Assembly (NCBI GenBank): GCA_900555665.1
Contig: USLX01000016.1
Location: 1-23,698 of the forward strand
Length of the DNA: 23,698 nt
Source of the DNA: an uncultured Eubacteriales bacterium
Lineage (GTDB): Bacteria > Bacillota > Clostridia > Oscillospirales > Oscillospiraceae
Direction of reading: 5' to 3'
In this document: positions 7,395 to 16,147 of the stretch, piece after piece
Layout: each line of letters starts with the position of its first letter
Numbering within the stretch: the first letter of the stretch is position 1
The notes under the pieces: model-generated
Database searches by the model: none
Told to the model about the DNA's origin: nothing
The model's input: the letters and a program-made list of their open reading frames with translations, nothing else
Program-made: the position numbers and the translations under genes

Positions 7395-7423
7395 TGGACA
7401 AATTCGCCATCGTATGCTATATT
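7395..7423 (+). promoter_or_regulatory. Promoter of the flavodiiron protein gene
   Basis: TGGACA at 7395-7400, a 17-base spacer, and TATATT at 7418-7423, with an A/T-only inverted repeat directly upstream. The start point would be near 7430. AGGAGG at 7450-7455 then precedes the ATG at 7464. Confidence 0.7.
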
Positions 7424-7463
7424 GATAAAAAAATACTGAAATAAACTTCAGGAGGACTGTTCC

Positions 7464-9305
7464 ATGTACTGCGTGAAAAAAATGACTGAGGATCTCTACT
7501 GGGTCGGCGGCAATGACCGGCGGCTGGCACTGTTTGAAAACGTCTACCCCATCCCGCGCGGCGTGAGCTACAATGCCTATGTCGTTCTCGACGAGAAAAC
7601 CGTCCTGCTCGACACCGTCGATCAGTCTGTCGCGCCCATCTTCTTTGAAAATCTGGCGCATGTCTTAAATGGCCGCAAGCTGGACTATCTCATTGTCAAC
7701 CACATGGAGCCGGATCACGCCGCCACGATTGAGGCCGTCGTGCTCCGCTATCCGGAGGTCACGCTTGTCTGCAACAAGAAGACCGCGCAGATGATGAAGA
7801 ACTTCTTCTCCTTCGACGTCGACAGCCGCGTCCACCTCGTCGCGGAGATGGACACGCTCACCACCGGCCGCCACACCTTCGCCTTTGTCATGGCCCCGAT
7901 GGTCCACTGGCCCGAGGTCATGGTGACCTACGATGCCACGACGAAGACGCTCTTTGCCGCCGATGCCTTCGGCACGTTCGGGGCCCTGGGCGGCAATCTC
8001 TATGCCGACGAGGTCAACTTCCAGACCGAGTGGCTCGACGATGCCCGGCGTTACTATACCAACATCGTCGGCAAATACGGTACGCAGGTGCAGACCCTGC
8101 TGAAAAAGGCCGCAACGATCGACATTGAAATGATCTGCCCGCTGCACGGGCCGGTCTGGCGCAAGGACATCGGCTGGTTTATCGATAAATACGTCCATTG
8201 GGCGACCTATACGCCCGAGGACGAGGCTGTCGTCATCGCCTATGCCTCCGTCTACGGCAACACCGAGACTGCCGCGAACATCCTGGCCGGCAAGCTGGCT
8301 GACCTCGGCGTCCGCAACGTCAAGGTCTACGACGTCTCCGCGACGCACGCGAGCGAGATCGTCTCCGAATGCTTCCGCGCGAGCCATCTCGTTTTCCTCT
8401 CCACGACGTATAACGCGGGGATGTTCGTGAACATGGAAAATCTCGTCCACGATATCGTCAACCACAACCTCCAAAACCGCACCATCGCCCTCGTCGAAAA
8501 CGGCTCCTGGGCGCCGACTGCGGGCGGCCTGATGCGCGCGGAGTTCTCGAAGCTCAAAAACTGCACCATCCTCGACGAGATGGTTACCATCAAGTCCAGC
8601 CTCAAGCCCGACCAGCTCACGCAGCTGGACGCGCTGGCCGAGGCCATCGTGGCCTCCATGCCGAAGCATGAGGTGCCGGTACACACCGCAGATGCCCCGG
8701 TCGAGCAGAACGCGATGTTCTCCCTGTCCTATGGCCTGTTCGTCCTGACGGCCCGCGACGGCGCGAAGGACAACGGCTGCATCATCAATACCGTCACGCA
8801 GCTGACCGATACCCCCAAGCGCATCTCCATCGCCGTCAACAAGGCGAACCTGACGCACGACATGATCCAAAAGACCGGCATGTTCAACGTCTCTGTCCTC
8901 TCAAACGACGCGCCGTTCGCAATCTTCCAGCACTACGGTTTCCAGTCCGGCCGCGACGTCGACAAGTTCGCCGGCGTGCAGGGCATGGCCCGCGCAACCA
9001 ACGGCGTCTACTATCTGCCGTACTGCACGAACGCCTTCATCTCCGCGAAGGTCACGCAGACCATCGAGTTTGAGACGCATACGCTCTTTATCGCCGACGT
9101 CACCGAGGCGCGTCAGCTCTCCGAGGTGCCGTCCATGACCTACGCCTACTACTTCGCCAATGTCAAGCCGAAGCCCTCCAAGCTCGAAGAGCAGCATGGC
9201 TGGGTCTGCAAAATCTGCGGCTATGTCTACGAAGGTGAAGACCTGCCTGCCGACTTCATCTGCCCGCTCTGCAAGCACGGCGCAGAGGATTTTGAAAAAC
9301 TGTAA
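7464..9305 (+). CDS. fprA: Flavodiiron protein with flavin reductase and rubredoxin domains
   Basis: This encodes 613 residues. The N-terminal metallo-beta-lactamase-like domain (1-250) has every diiron ligand: H80, E82, D84 (H85 adjacent) in HMEPDHA, H148 in HWPEV, D167 in AADAFG and H228 in PLHGPVW. Residues about 254-395 are a flavodoxin domain (AYASVYGNTETAANIL binds FMN). Residues about 412-565 are a flavin reductase-like domain (FSLSYGLFVLTARDG, then NGCIINTVTQ). Residues about 578-613 are a rubredoxin-like module with CKIC and CPLC. Flavodiiron proteins reduce O2 to water and/or NO to N2O in the cytoplasm of anaerobes. The extra modules suggest an internal electron chain from NAD(P)H through flavin and rubredoxin to the diiron site, so a separate reductase may not be needed. 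It has its own promoter; the dipeptidase gene lies 79 bases downstream. Confidence 0.95.
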   Translation: MYCVKKMTEDLYWVGGNDRRLALFENVYPIPRGVSYNAYVVLDEKTVLLDTVDQSVAPIFFENLAHVLNGRKLDYLIVNHMEPDHAATIEAVVLRYPEVTLVCNKKTAQMMKNFFSFDVDSRVHLVAEMDTLTTGRHTFAFVMAPMVHWPEVMVTYDATTKTLFAADAFGTFGALGGNLYADEVNFQTEWLDDARRYYTNIVGKYGTQVQTLLKKAATIDIEMICPLHGPVWRKDIGWFIDKYVHWATYTPEDEAVVIAYASVYGNTETAANILAGKLADLGVRNVKVYDVSATHASEIVSECFRASHLVFLSTTYNAGMFVNMENLVHDIVNHNLQNRTIALVENGSWAPTAGGLMRAEFSKLKNCTILDEMVTIKSSLKPDQLTQLDALAEAIVASMPKHEVPVHTADAPVEQNAMFSLSYGLFVLTARDGAKDNGCIINTVTQLTDTPKRISIAVNKANLTHDMIQKTGMFNVSVLSNDAPFAIFQHYGFQSGRDVDKFAGVQGMARATNGVYYLPYCTNAFISAKVTQTIEFETHTLFIADVTEARQLSEVPSMTYAYYFANVKPKPSKLEEQHGWVCKICGYVYEGEDLPADFICPLCKHGAEDFEKL

Positions 9306-9384
9306 TCCCGCTCCAAAACCCACCCCTCACCCGGGTGGGTTCAGGCCTGCTGCGCCAGAAATATCATGAAAGGAAGCCTTTCCC

Positions 9385-10830
9385 ATGCGTATCTTAGACA
9401 AGCTGGATCCCCAAGCCGTTTTTACCTACTTTGAAGACCTCTGCGCCATTCCCCACGGCTCCGGAAACACGAAAGCAATCTCCGACTACTGCGTCCGCTA
9501 CGCCGAAGCCCACGGGTTTGAAGTGTATCAGGACGCACTGAACAATATCATTATGATCTGCCCGGCCACGCCCGGCTGCGAGGCCGCCGAGCCGGTCATT
9601 TTGCAGGGCCACCTCGACATGGTCACCGAAAAAGCGGCAGATTGCCCGCTGGATATGGCCAAAGACGGCCTCGCGCTGGCGGTCGACGGGGACTTTGTCT
9701 TCGCCAAAGGCACGACGCTCGGCGGCGACGACGGCATCGCCGTCGCCATGGCGCTGGCGGCCATGGACGATCAAACGCTGAAGCATCCCCGCATCGAGGC
9801 AATCTTCACCGTCGACGAAGAGGTTGGCATGGAGGGCGCGGCGGGCCTCGACGTTTCGCCGATCACCGCCCGCCGGATGCTGAACATCGACTCGGAGGAC
9901 GAGGGCATCTTCACGGTCAGCTGCGCCGGCGGCGCGCGTGCCAATCTGGATGTAACGCTCTCGTGCGCGCCCTGCTCGCTGCCGACGGCCGTCCTCGAGC
10001 TCACCGGACTCACCGGCGGACACTCCGGCGAGGAGATCAACAAGGGCCGTGCCAATGCGGCGATCCTCCTCGGCCGCCTGCTTGCGGCGCTTTCCGATGT
10101 GGCGCCCTTCCGCCTGGTCAGCGCCGAAAGCGGCCTGAAGGACAATGCCATCCCTGCCGCGGCGCGTGCCGTGATCGCGGCGGAGGCGGATCAGATGGAG
10201 GCCCTGCGCGCCTGCGCAGACCGTATGGCCACGGCCTTCCGCGCGGAATATGCCGTCTCTGACCCAGGCCTGACGCTCACTGTCCGCCCCGGCAATCCCG
10301 CCCCCTCTGCGCTGACCGATGAGGCCGGTGCCGCGGTCGTCCGTTTTCTCCAGCTTGTACCGAACGGCATCCATGCCATGAGCATGGACATCCCCGGCCT
10401 GGTGCAGACCTCCTGCAACCTCGGCATCTTCCATGTCGCAGACGGCGCAATGCACGCCAGCTCTTCGCTGCGCAGCTCCGTTGCCTCGCAAAAGGCCATG
10501 CTCATCTCCCGTTTTGCCGCCCTTGCGGCGCTGCTTGGCGGTACGATGCACATTACCGGCGATTATCCCGCCTGGGAATATAAGCGGGAGTCCGCTCTGC
10601 GTGACACGATGATCTCTGTCTTCCGGGCGCAGTATGGCCGCGAACCGGAGGTCAAGGCCATTCACGCCGGGCTCGAATGCGGCCTGCTCTCCGGTAAGCT
10701 TCCGGGGCTTGACTGCGTTTCCTTCGGCCCGAATCTCTTTGACATCCATACCCCGCGCGAGCGCATGTCCGTCTCCTCGGTGCAGCGGACATGGAAGCTC
10801 CTGCGCGGCATTCTGGAGGCGCTTTGCTGA
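9385..10830 (+). CDS. pepD: Aminoacyl-histidine dipeptidase (PepD, M20 family)
   Basis: This encodes 481 residues, the usual length of PepD. The ATG at 9385 follows AAAGGAAG. It is a cytoplasmic metallopeptidase of family M20 that splits Xaa-His and other dipeptides. Metal-binding and catalytic motifs are present: QGHLDMV (H76, catalytic D78), GGDDG (D115) and VDEEVGM (catalytic E145, metal ligand E146), then the lid domain around LTGLTGGHSGEEI and a late metal-site region AIHAGLECG. Gene length, order of motifs and the N-terminus (LDPQAVFTYFEDLCAIPHGSGN) all match the family. It may share the flavodiiron transcript, since only a hairpin without a T-run separates them. It ends at a strong terminator. 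Confidence 0.93.
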   Translation: MRILDKLDPQAVFTYFEDLCAIPHGSGNTKAISDYCVRYAEAHGFEVYQDALNNIIMICPATPGCEAAEPVILQGHLDMVTEKAADCPLDMAKDGLALAVDGDFVFAKGTTLGGDDGIAVAMALAAMDDQTLKHPRIEAIFTVDEEVGMEGAAGLDVSPITARRMLNIDSEDEGIFTVSCAGGARANLDVTLSCAPCSLPTAVLELTGLTGGHSGEEINKGRANAAILLGRLLAALSDVAPFRLVSAESGLKDNAIPAAARAVIAAEADQMEALRACADRMATAFRAEYAVSDPGLTLTVRPGNPAPSALTDEAGAAVVRFLQLVPNGIHAMSMDIPGLVQTSCNLGIFHVADGAMHASSSLRSSVASQKAMLISRFAALAALLGGTMHITGDYPAWEYKRESALRDTMISVFRAQYGREPEVKAIHAGLECGLLSGKLPGLDCVSFGPNLFDIHTPRERMSVSSVQRTWKLLRGILEALC

Positions 10831-10847
10831 GCAAATCCTGCCTTTTT

Positions 10848-10890
10848 CCGGGACTGCGTGCTTTTTTTGCACGCAGTCCCGGCGTTTTTT
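10848..10890 (+). terminator. Intrinsic terminator after pepD
   Basis: A perfect 14-bp stem (10848-10861 with 10869-10882), a loop of seven T, then CG and six T. It isolates pepD from the chaperone operon. Confidence 0.92.
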
Positions 10891-10920
10891 ATTTCTTTGC
10901 CGCAGAACGTTAAAAAAAGA

Positions 10921-10952
10921 TTCACACATCCGCCCCCAAACAACGGTATAAT
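10921..10952 (+). promoter_or_regulatory. Probable promoter of the J-protein/grpE/dnaK operon
   Basis: TATAAT at 10947-10952 is a perfect -10 box. The best -35 is TTCACA at 10921-10926, but the spacer would be 20 bases, so the upstream half is doubtful. No CIRCE inverted repeat (TTAGCACTC/GAGTGCTAA) is present between here and the first gene. Confidence 0.5.
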
Positions 10953-10988
10953 AAGTTCCTGAAATGAGGCAGAAAAGGAGGGATCGCT

Positions 10989-11615
10989 TTGGATAAGGAC
11001 CCCTATCAGGTGCTCGGCGTGTCGCAGAATGCCACCGAGGATGAGATCCGGCAGGCATATCGTACCCTGGCCAAAAAATACCATCCCGACCTCAACCCGA
11101 ACGATCCCACTGCGGCGCAGAAGATGAACGAGGTCAACGAGGCCTATGACTTGCTGAAAAATCCGCAGGCGTACCGCCAGCAGCAGGCCCAGCAGCGCTA
11201 TCAGCAGCAGACGCGCCAGCAGTATCAGAACCAGCAGTATTACGACCCCTTCGGCTTCTGGGGCGGCCAGAGCCAGAATCAGGATCCGCCGCACTATACC
11301 TACACCTATTACACGAACTACCGCCCGCAGCAGGACGGCGACGACGCGCAGAACCAGAACCAGTATCAGTGGACATACCGCCATACGCGGCGGCGCGGCA
11401 GCATCCTCGGCAAGATCTTCCTGATCTATCTGCTGTTCCAGCTGTTCTACGGCCTGTTCGGCGGTTGCAGCTATGTGTATCTGAATCCCTACGGCTATTC
11501 CACTTACGACAACAGCAGCTACTCCGACACCTATCAGAGCGGCAGCCAGCAGACTGCCCCCTACTATGGCTACGGCTTCGGCAGCCAGAAGAGCACGAAC
11601 ACACAGGAGGACTGA
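10989..11615 (+). CDS. Membrane-associated J-domain protein (type III DnaJ-like)
   Basis: This encodes 208 residues from a TTG start at 10989, chosen because AAGGAGGG lies 6 bases upstream. Residues 4-58 are a J domain with the catalytic HPD at 32-34 (KKYHPDLNPND), which stimulates ATP hydrolysis by Hsp70. There is no Gly/Phe-zinc finger-C-terminal substrate domain as in true DnaJ. Instead residues 59-130 are very rich in Gln, Asn and Tyr. They are followed by an Arg patch (RHTRRRGS), one hydrophobic segment of about 20 residues (IFLIYLLFQLFYGLFGG) and a Tyr/Ser-rich tail. It probably recruits the DnaK encoded two genes downstream to the membrane (inferred). The grpE start lies 3 bases after its stop. 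Confidence 0.88.
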   Translation: MDKDPYQVLGVSQNATEDEIRQAYRTLAKKYHPDLNPNDPTAAQKMNEVNEAYDLLKNPQAYRQQQAQQRYQQQTRQQYQNQQYYDPFGFWGGQSQNQDPPHYTYTYYTNYRPQQDGDDAQNQNQYQWTYRHTRRRGSILGKIFLIYLLFQLFYGLFGGCSYVYLNPYGYSTYDNSSYSDTYQSGSQQTAPYYGYGFGSQKSTNTQED

Positions 11616-11618
11616 GCT

Positions 11619-12050
11619 GTGCGTCTGTTTTCAAAAAAGCCCGCCGCGCCGGATGAGGCGCTTGAGGCGCTGCGCGGCGAATATCAAAACTATCGCCGCC
11701 GCACCGCCGCGCAGCTCGAGCGGGCGGAGGCCGACGGTATGAAAAAGGCGGTGCTCGCGCTGCTCCCGGTCTACGATGACCTGGCCCGTGCGCTGGATGC
11801 GCCATGTACGGATGAGGCATACTATCACGGCATCGAGCTTTTGATGCAAAAGCTGCTTGCGCAGCTTGCCGCGCTGCAGGTTGTCCCGATGGACAGCCTC
11901 GGGAAATGCTTCAATCCGGCCTATCATGAGGCCATCTGCCATGTGGATGACCCGGAAAAGCGTCCGGAAGAGATCGTGCAGGTGGCGCTGACCGGCTTCA
12001 CCATGGACGAGACGGTCATCCGCCACGCCAAAGTCATCGTCGCGAACTGA
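11619..12050 (+). CDS. grpE: GrpE nucleotide exchange factor, short form
   Basis: This encodes 143 residues from a GTG start at 11619, with AGGAGG (11606-11611) inside the end of the J-protein gene. The GrpE core is recognisable: EYQNYRRRTAAQLERA, LLPVYDDLARAL, then FNPAYHEAICHVDDP and the terminal GFTMDETVIRHAKVIVAN. GrpE releases ADP from DnaK. Typical GrpE has about 180-200 residues; this one lacks most of the long N-terminal paired helix that helps dimerise the protein and acts as a thermosensor in Escherichia coli. An upstream start is not available, because the J-protein gene ends 3 bases before. It forms a tight operon with the J-protein gene and dnaK. Confidence 0.9.
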   Translation: MRLFSKKPAAPDEALEALRGEYQNYRRRTAAQLERAEADGMKKAVLALLPVYDDLARALDAPCTDEAYYHGIELLMQKLLAQLAALQVVPMDSLGKCFNPAYHEAICHVDDPEKRPEEIVQVALTGFTMDETVIRHAKVIVAN

Positions 12051-12114
12051 ACGGCAGCCCGCAGCGGCCATCCTGCCCTGCCGGCTGTCGTTTATAAAAT
12101 TGGAGGAACTTTCT

Positions 12115-13917
<1,803 letters not shown>

Positions 13918-13985
13918 TCGCGGGTCGGGCGTATTGCTGTTTTACCGCATTGCCGAAAAAAAGCAAGATTTGCTGCGTTTTACGG

Positions 13986-14013
13986 TTGACATTCCCAAAA
14001 AACGTGCTATAGT
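13986..14013 (+). promoter_or_regulatory. Promoter of the aromatic amino acid operon
   Basis: TTGACA at 13986-13991 and TATAGT at 14008-14013 with a 16-base spacer, near the vegetative consensus. The start point would be near 14020, about 25 bases before the leader peptide ATG. Confidence 0.82.
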
Positions 14014-14044
14014 TAGATATCATAAATCAACAAGAGGCTTTGAC

Positions 14045-14101
14045 ATGAAGACCAGTTCCGTTATTTTTGCATACTTTTACTACTTTACTATGAATTCATA
14101 G
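14045..14101 (+). CDS. Phe/Tyr-rich leader peptide of the aromatic operon attenuator (18 aa)
   Basis: The small frame reads MKTSSVIFAYFYYFTMNS and stops with TAG at 14099-14101. An AAGAGG site (14032-14037) lies 7 bases before the ATG. Codons 8-14 (14066-14086) read F-A-Y-F-Y-Y-F, that is three Phe and three Tyr codons, the two end products of the operon that follows. The frame starts about 25 bases after the promoter and is followed by an intrinsic terminator about 50 bases later. This is the plan of the enterobacterial phe and trp leader peptides, whose translation reports aminoacyl-tRNA supply to RNA polymerase. Its product is presumably not functional in itself. The call rests on codon content plus context; homology cannot be judged at this length. 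Confidence 0.85.
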   Translation: MKTSSVIFAYFYYFTMNS

Positions 14102-14181
14102 TAAGGCTGATTTGTGTTGCAAAAAAACGGAAGCAAAACAAGCTTTTGACGCTGCACAGGTTGGGCCTGTGCAGCGTTTTT
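14066..14181 (+). promoter_or_regulatory. Transcription attenuator region (control codons to terminator)
   Basis: The order of elements is: control codons 14066-14086; a 20-base palindrome TTACTATGAATTCATAGTAA at 14085-14104 spanning the stop codon; TTTGTGTTGC at 14111-14120, able to pair with the left arm of the terminator (14151-14160, nine of ten positions counting G-U); and the terminator itself. A ribosome stalled for Phe or Tyr tRNA would disrupt the palindrome and leave 14111-14120 free as antiterminator. A ribosome reaching the stop would cover the start of that segment and favour termination. The pairing scheme was worked out by eye and is inferred. Confidence 0.72.
14150..14181 (+). 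terminator. Intrinsic (attenuator) terminator ahead of aroF
   Basis: An 11-bp perfect stem CGCTGCACAGG (14150-14160) with CCTGTGCAGCG (14166-14176), loop TTGGG, then five T. It lies between the operon promoter and its first structural gene, so it must be conditional. Confidence 0.9.
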
Positions 14182-14203
14182 GTTGTAATGCAGGCAGCTC
14201 CGA

Positions 14204-14255
14204 TGCGCCCCGACACCAAATCGGGCACGCGCAGTCCTGCCGCAGAGCGCGGCAG
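14204..14255 (+). promoter_or_regulatory. Two further hairpins in the aroF leader
   Basis: The first pairs 14204-14213 with 14221-14225 and 14229-14233 (10 bp with a 3-base bulge). The second pairs 14237-14243 with 14249-14255 (7 bp). Neither has a T-run, so they are not terminators. They may protect the message or influence ribosome loading on aroF, whose AGGAGG lies about 45 bases downstream. The function is unknown. Confidence 0.4.
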
Positions 14256-14312
14256 ATACTGAAAATTTGAATGATATGGAGTGTAAACTTCCAAACACAG
14301 GAGGATAAACAG

Positions 14313-15317
14313 ATGATCGTAGTATTGAAGCATGGCGTTTCCGTAGACAGCCGCGACCAGCTCATCGGCTGGCTGAAAAACCTCGGCCTGAACATCCACG
14401 TCTCCGAGGGGAACTATCAGACCATTCTCGGCCTCGTCGGCGACACGAGCCGCGTCGATATGGATCTTGTGTCCAGTCTCGACATTGTCGACAGCGTCAA
14501 GCGCGTGTCCGAGCCGTTCAAGTGCTGCAACCGCAAATACCACCCCGATGACACGGTTGTGCAGGTCGGCGACGTGAAGATCGGCGGCGGCAACTTCTGC
14601 ATGATCGCCGGCCCCTGCTCGGTCGAAACCGAGGAGCAGATTGTCGCCGTGGCCAAGGCCGTCAAGGCCTCCGGCGCGAATATGCTGCGCGGCGGCGCGT
14701 TCAAGCCCCGCACGTCCCCCTATGATTTTGCGGGCCTCAAGGCTGAGGGGATCGAGCTGTTGAAAATCGCCCGGCAGGAGACGGGCCTGCCCATCGTCAC
14801 CGAGATCATGAGTATCACCGATCTTCCGCTCTTCGACGATGTGGACGTTTTGCAGGTCGGCGCGCGGAATATGCAGAATTTCGACCTTCTGCGCGAGCTC
14901 GGCAAGACCAATAAGCCGATTTTGCTCAAGCGCGGCCTTGCCAACACGCTCAAGGAGCTGCTCATGAGCGCTGAATACATCATGGCCAGCGGCAACGAGC
15001 AGGTCATCCTCTGCGAGCGCGGTATCCGTACGTTCGATGATTACACGCGCAACACGCTCGACCTCGCGGCGGTTCCGATGCTGCATGAGCTGTCGCACCT
15101 GCCGGTCATTGTCGATCCGAACCATGCCACGGGCATCAACCGCCTGGTTCCGCCGATGGCGCTGGCCGCGACGGCGGGCGGTGCGGACGGCCTGATCATC
15201 GAGGTTCACAACGATCCCATCCACGCCCTCTGCGACGGGGCGCAGTCGCTCCGGCCCGAGCAGTATGACGAGCTGGCGAAGAAGGTCGCCGAAATCCGAA
15301 AGGTGGTCATGGCATGA
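14313..15317 (+). CDS. aroF: DAHP synthase, type I-beta with N-terminal regulatory domain
   Basis: This encodes 334 residues. The ATG at 14313 follows AGGAGG (14299-14304). It catalyses the first step of the shikimate pathway, joining phosphoenolpyruvate and erythrose-4-phosphate. Residues 1-70 form a ferredoxin-like domain (MIVVLKHGVS through VDSVKRVSEPFK) of the kind that gives Tyr/Phe feedback inhibition in Thermotoga-type enzymes. The barrel follows, with MIAGPCSVE, LRGGAFKPRTSPYDF, LKRGLANT, ILCERGIRTF and IVDPNHATG, which carry the PEP and metal-binding residues. As first gene it sits directly behind the Phe/Tyr attenuator. Its stop overlaps the tyrA start as ATGA. Codon use is C-ending, like the genes to the left and unlike the genes to the right. 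Confidence 0.96.
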   Translation: MIVVLKHGVSVDSRDQLIGWLKNLGLNIHVSEGNYQTILGLVGDTSRVDMDLVSSLDIVDSVKRVSEPFKCCNRKYHPDDTVVQVGDVKIGGGNFCMIAGPCSVETEEQIVAVAKAVKASGANMLRGGAFKPRTSPYDFAGLKAEGIELLKIARQETGLPIVTEIMSITDLPLFDDVDVLQVGARNMQNFDLLRELGKTNKPILLKRGLANTLKELLMSAEYIMASGNEQVILCERGIRTFDDYTRNTLDLAAVPMLHELSHLPVIVDPNHATGINRLVPPMALAATAGGADGLIIEVHNDPIHALCDGAQSLRPEQYDELAKKVAEIRKVVMA

Positions 15318-16147
15318 GAGTCGGGATTGTGGGCCTCGGCCTGATCGGCGGCTCGTTTGCCAAGGCATACCATGCCGCGGGCTGGGAGGTGCTGGCGGCG
15401 GATATCGACCGCCAGATGCTGGACTTTGCGATGCTGCAGGGCGCGGTGAACGGCGAACTGACGGAGAATGCGCTGGCAAGCTGTGATCTCATTTTAATTG
15501 CGGTTTATCCGCGCGCAGCGGTGGAATACCTGCAAAAATATGGCGAAAAAATTGGGAAAAAGCCGATTGTGATCGATTGCTGCGGCACGAAGCGCGTTGT
15601 CTGCGCAGCCTGCTTTCCGCTGGCGGAGCGCTATGGCTTCACTTACCTCGGCGGGCATCCGATGGCCGGCACGCATAACTCCGGCTTCAAATACGCCACG
15701 CCGACCATGTACCACGGCGCGCCGATGGTGCTTGTACCGGCGAATTTTAATGATATCGAGCTGCTGTCCCGCGTAAAAAGCTTACTTTCTCCGCCCGGTT
15801 TTGGCAGGTTTTCCGTCACAACGGCGGAAAAACACGATGAAATGATTGCGTTTACCTCGCAGATGGCACATGTTGTCTCCAACGCCTATATCAAAAGCCC
15901 CACAGCCGGCAGCCACAAGGGCTTTTCCGCCGGAAGCTATAAGGATCTGACGCGCGTCGCGTGGCTCAATCCGCAGATGTGGGCAGAGCTGTTTTTGGAA
16001 AACAAGGATTTTTTGATGAAAGAACTGAATATTTTGATCGAAAATCTGAGAAAATACGAACTTGCAATGGAGCAGGACGATCTGGAAGGATTGGCTGCGC
16101 TGCTCGAGGAAGGGCGGCGGCGCAAGGAGGAGGTCGACGGACATTGA
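15314..16147 (+). CDS. tyrA: Prephenate dehydrogenase
   Basis: This encodes 277 residues starting at an ATG that overlaps the aroF stop (ATGA). It oxidatively decarboxylates prephenate to 4-hydroxyphenylpyruvate, the tyrosine branch. An N-terminal nucleotide-binding fold has GIVGLGLIGGS (residues 4-14). The acidic residue after the second strand (AADID) suggests NAD rather than NADP. The catalytic region shows GGHPMAGTHNSGF and the helical C-terminal domain contains FTSQMAHVVSNAY and SAGSYKDLTRVAW. There is no ACT domain, so feedback control probably lies elsewhere (transcription and AroF). Arogenate cannot be excluded as substrate from sequence alone. The gene ends in a Glu/Arg-rich helix and overlaps aroB. 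Confidence 0.94.
   Translation: MRVGIVGLGLIGGSFAKAYHAAGWEVLAADIDRQMLDFAMLQGAVNGELTENALASCDLILIAVYPRAAVEYLQKYGEKIGKKPIVIDCCGTKRVVCAACFPLAERYGFTYLGGHPMAGTHNSGFKYATPTMYHGAPMVLVPANFNDIELLSRVKSLLSPPGFGRFSVTTAEKHDEMIAFTSQMAHVVSNAYIKSPTAGSHKGFSAGSYKDLTRVAWLNPQMWAELFLENKDFLMKELNILIENLRKYELAMEQDDLEGLAALLEEGRRRKEEVDGH

Noticed and set aside
9317..9341. Hairpin AACCCACCC/GGGTGGGTT between fprA and pepD as a terminator
   Set aside because: The 9-bp stem is good but no T-run follows, so termination is not supported; it could be a processing site.
10891..10988. CIRCE/HrcA operator upstream of the chaperone operon
   Set aside because: I looked for TTAGCACTC-N9-GAGTGCTAA and found no match.
13962..13984. 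Terminator after dnaK
   Set aside because: Only a 5-bp stem (AGCAA/TTGCT) followed by GCGTTTT is present, too weak to call.
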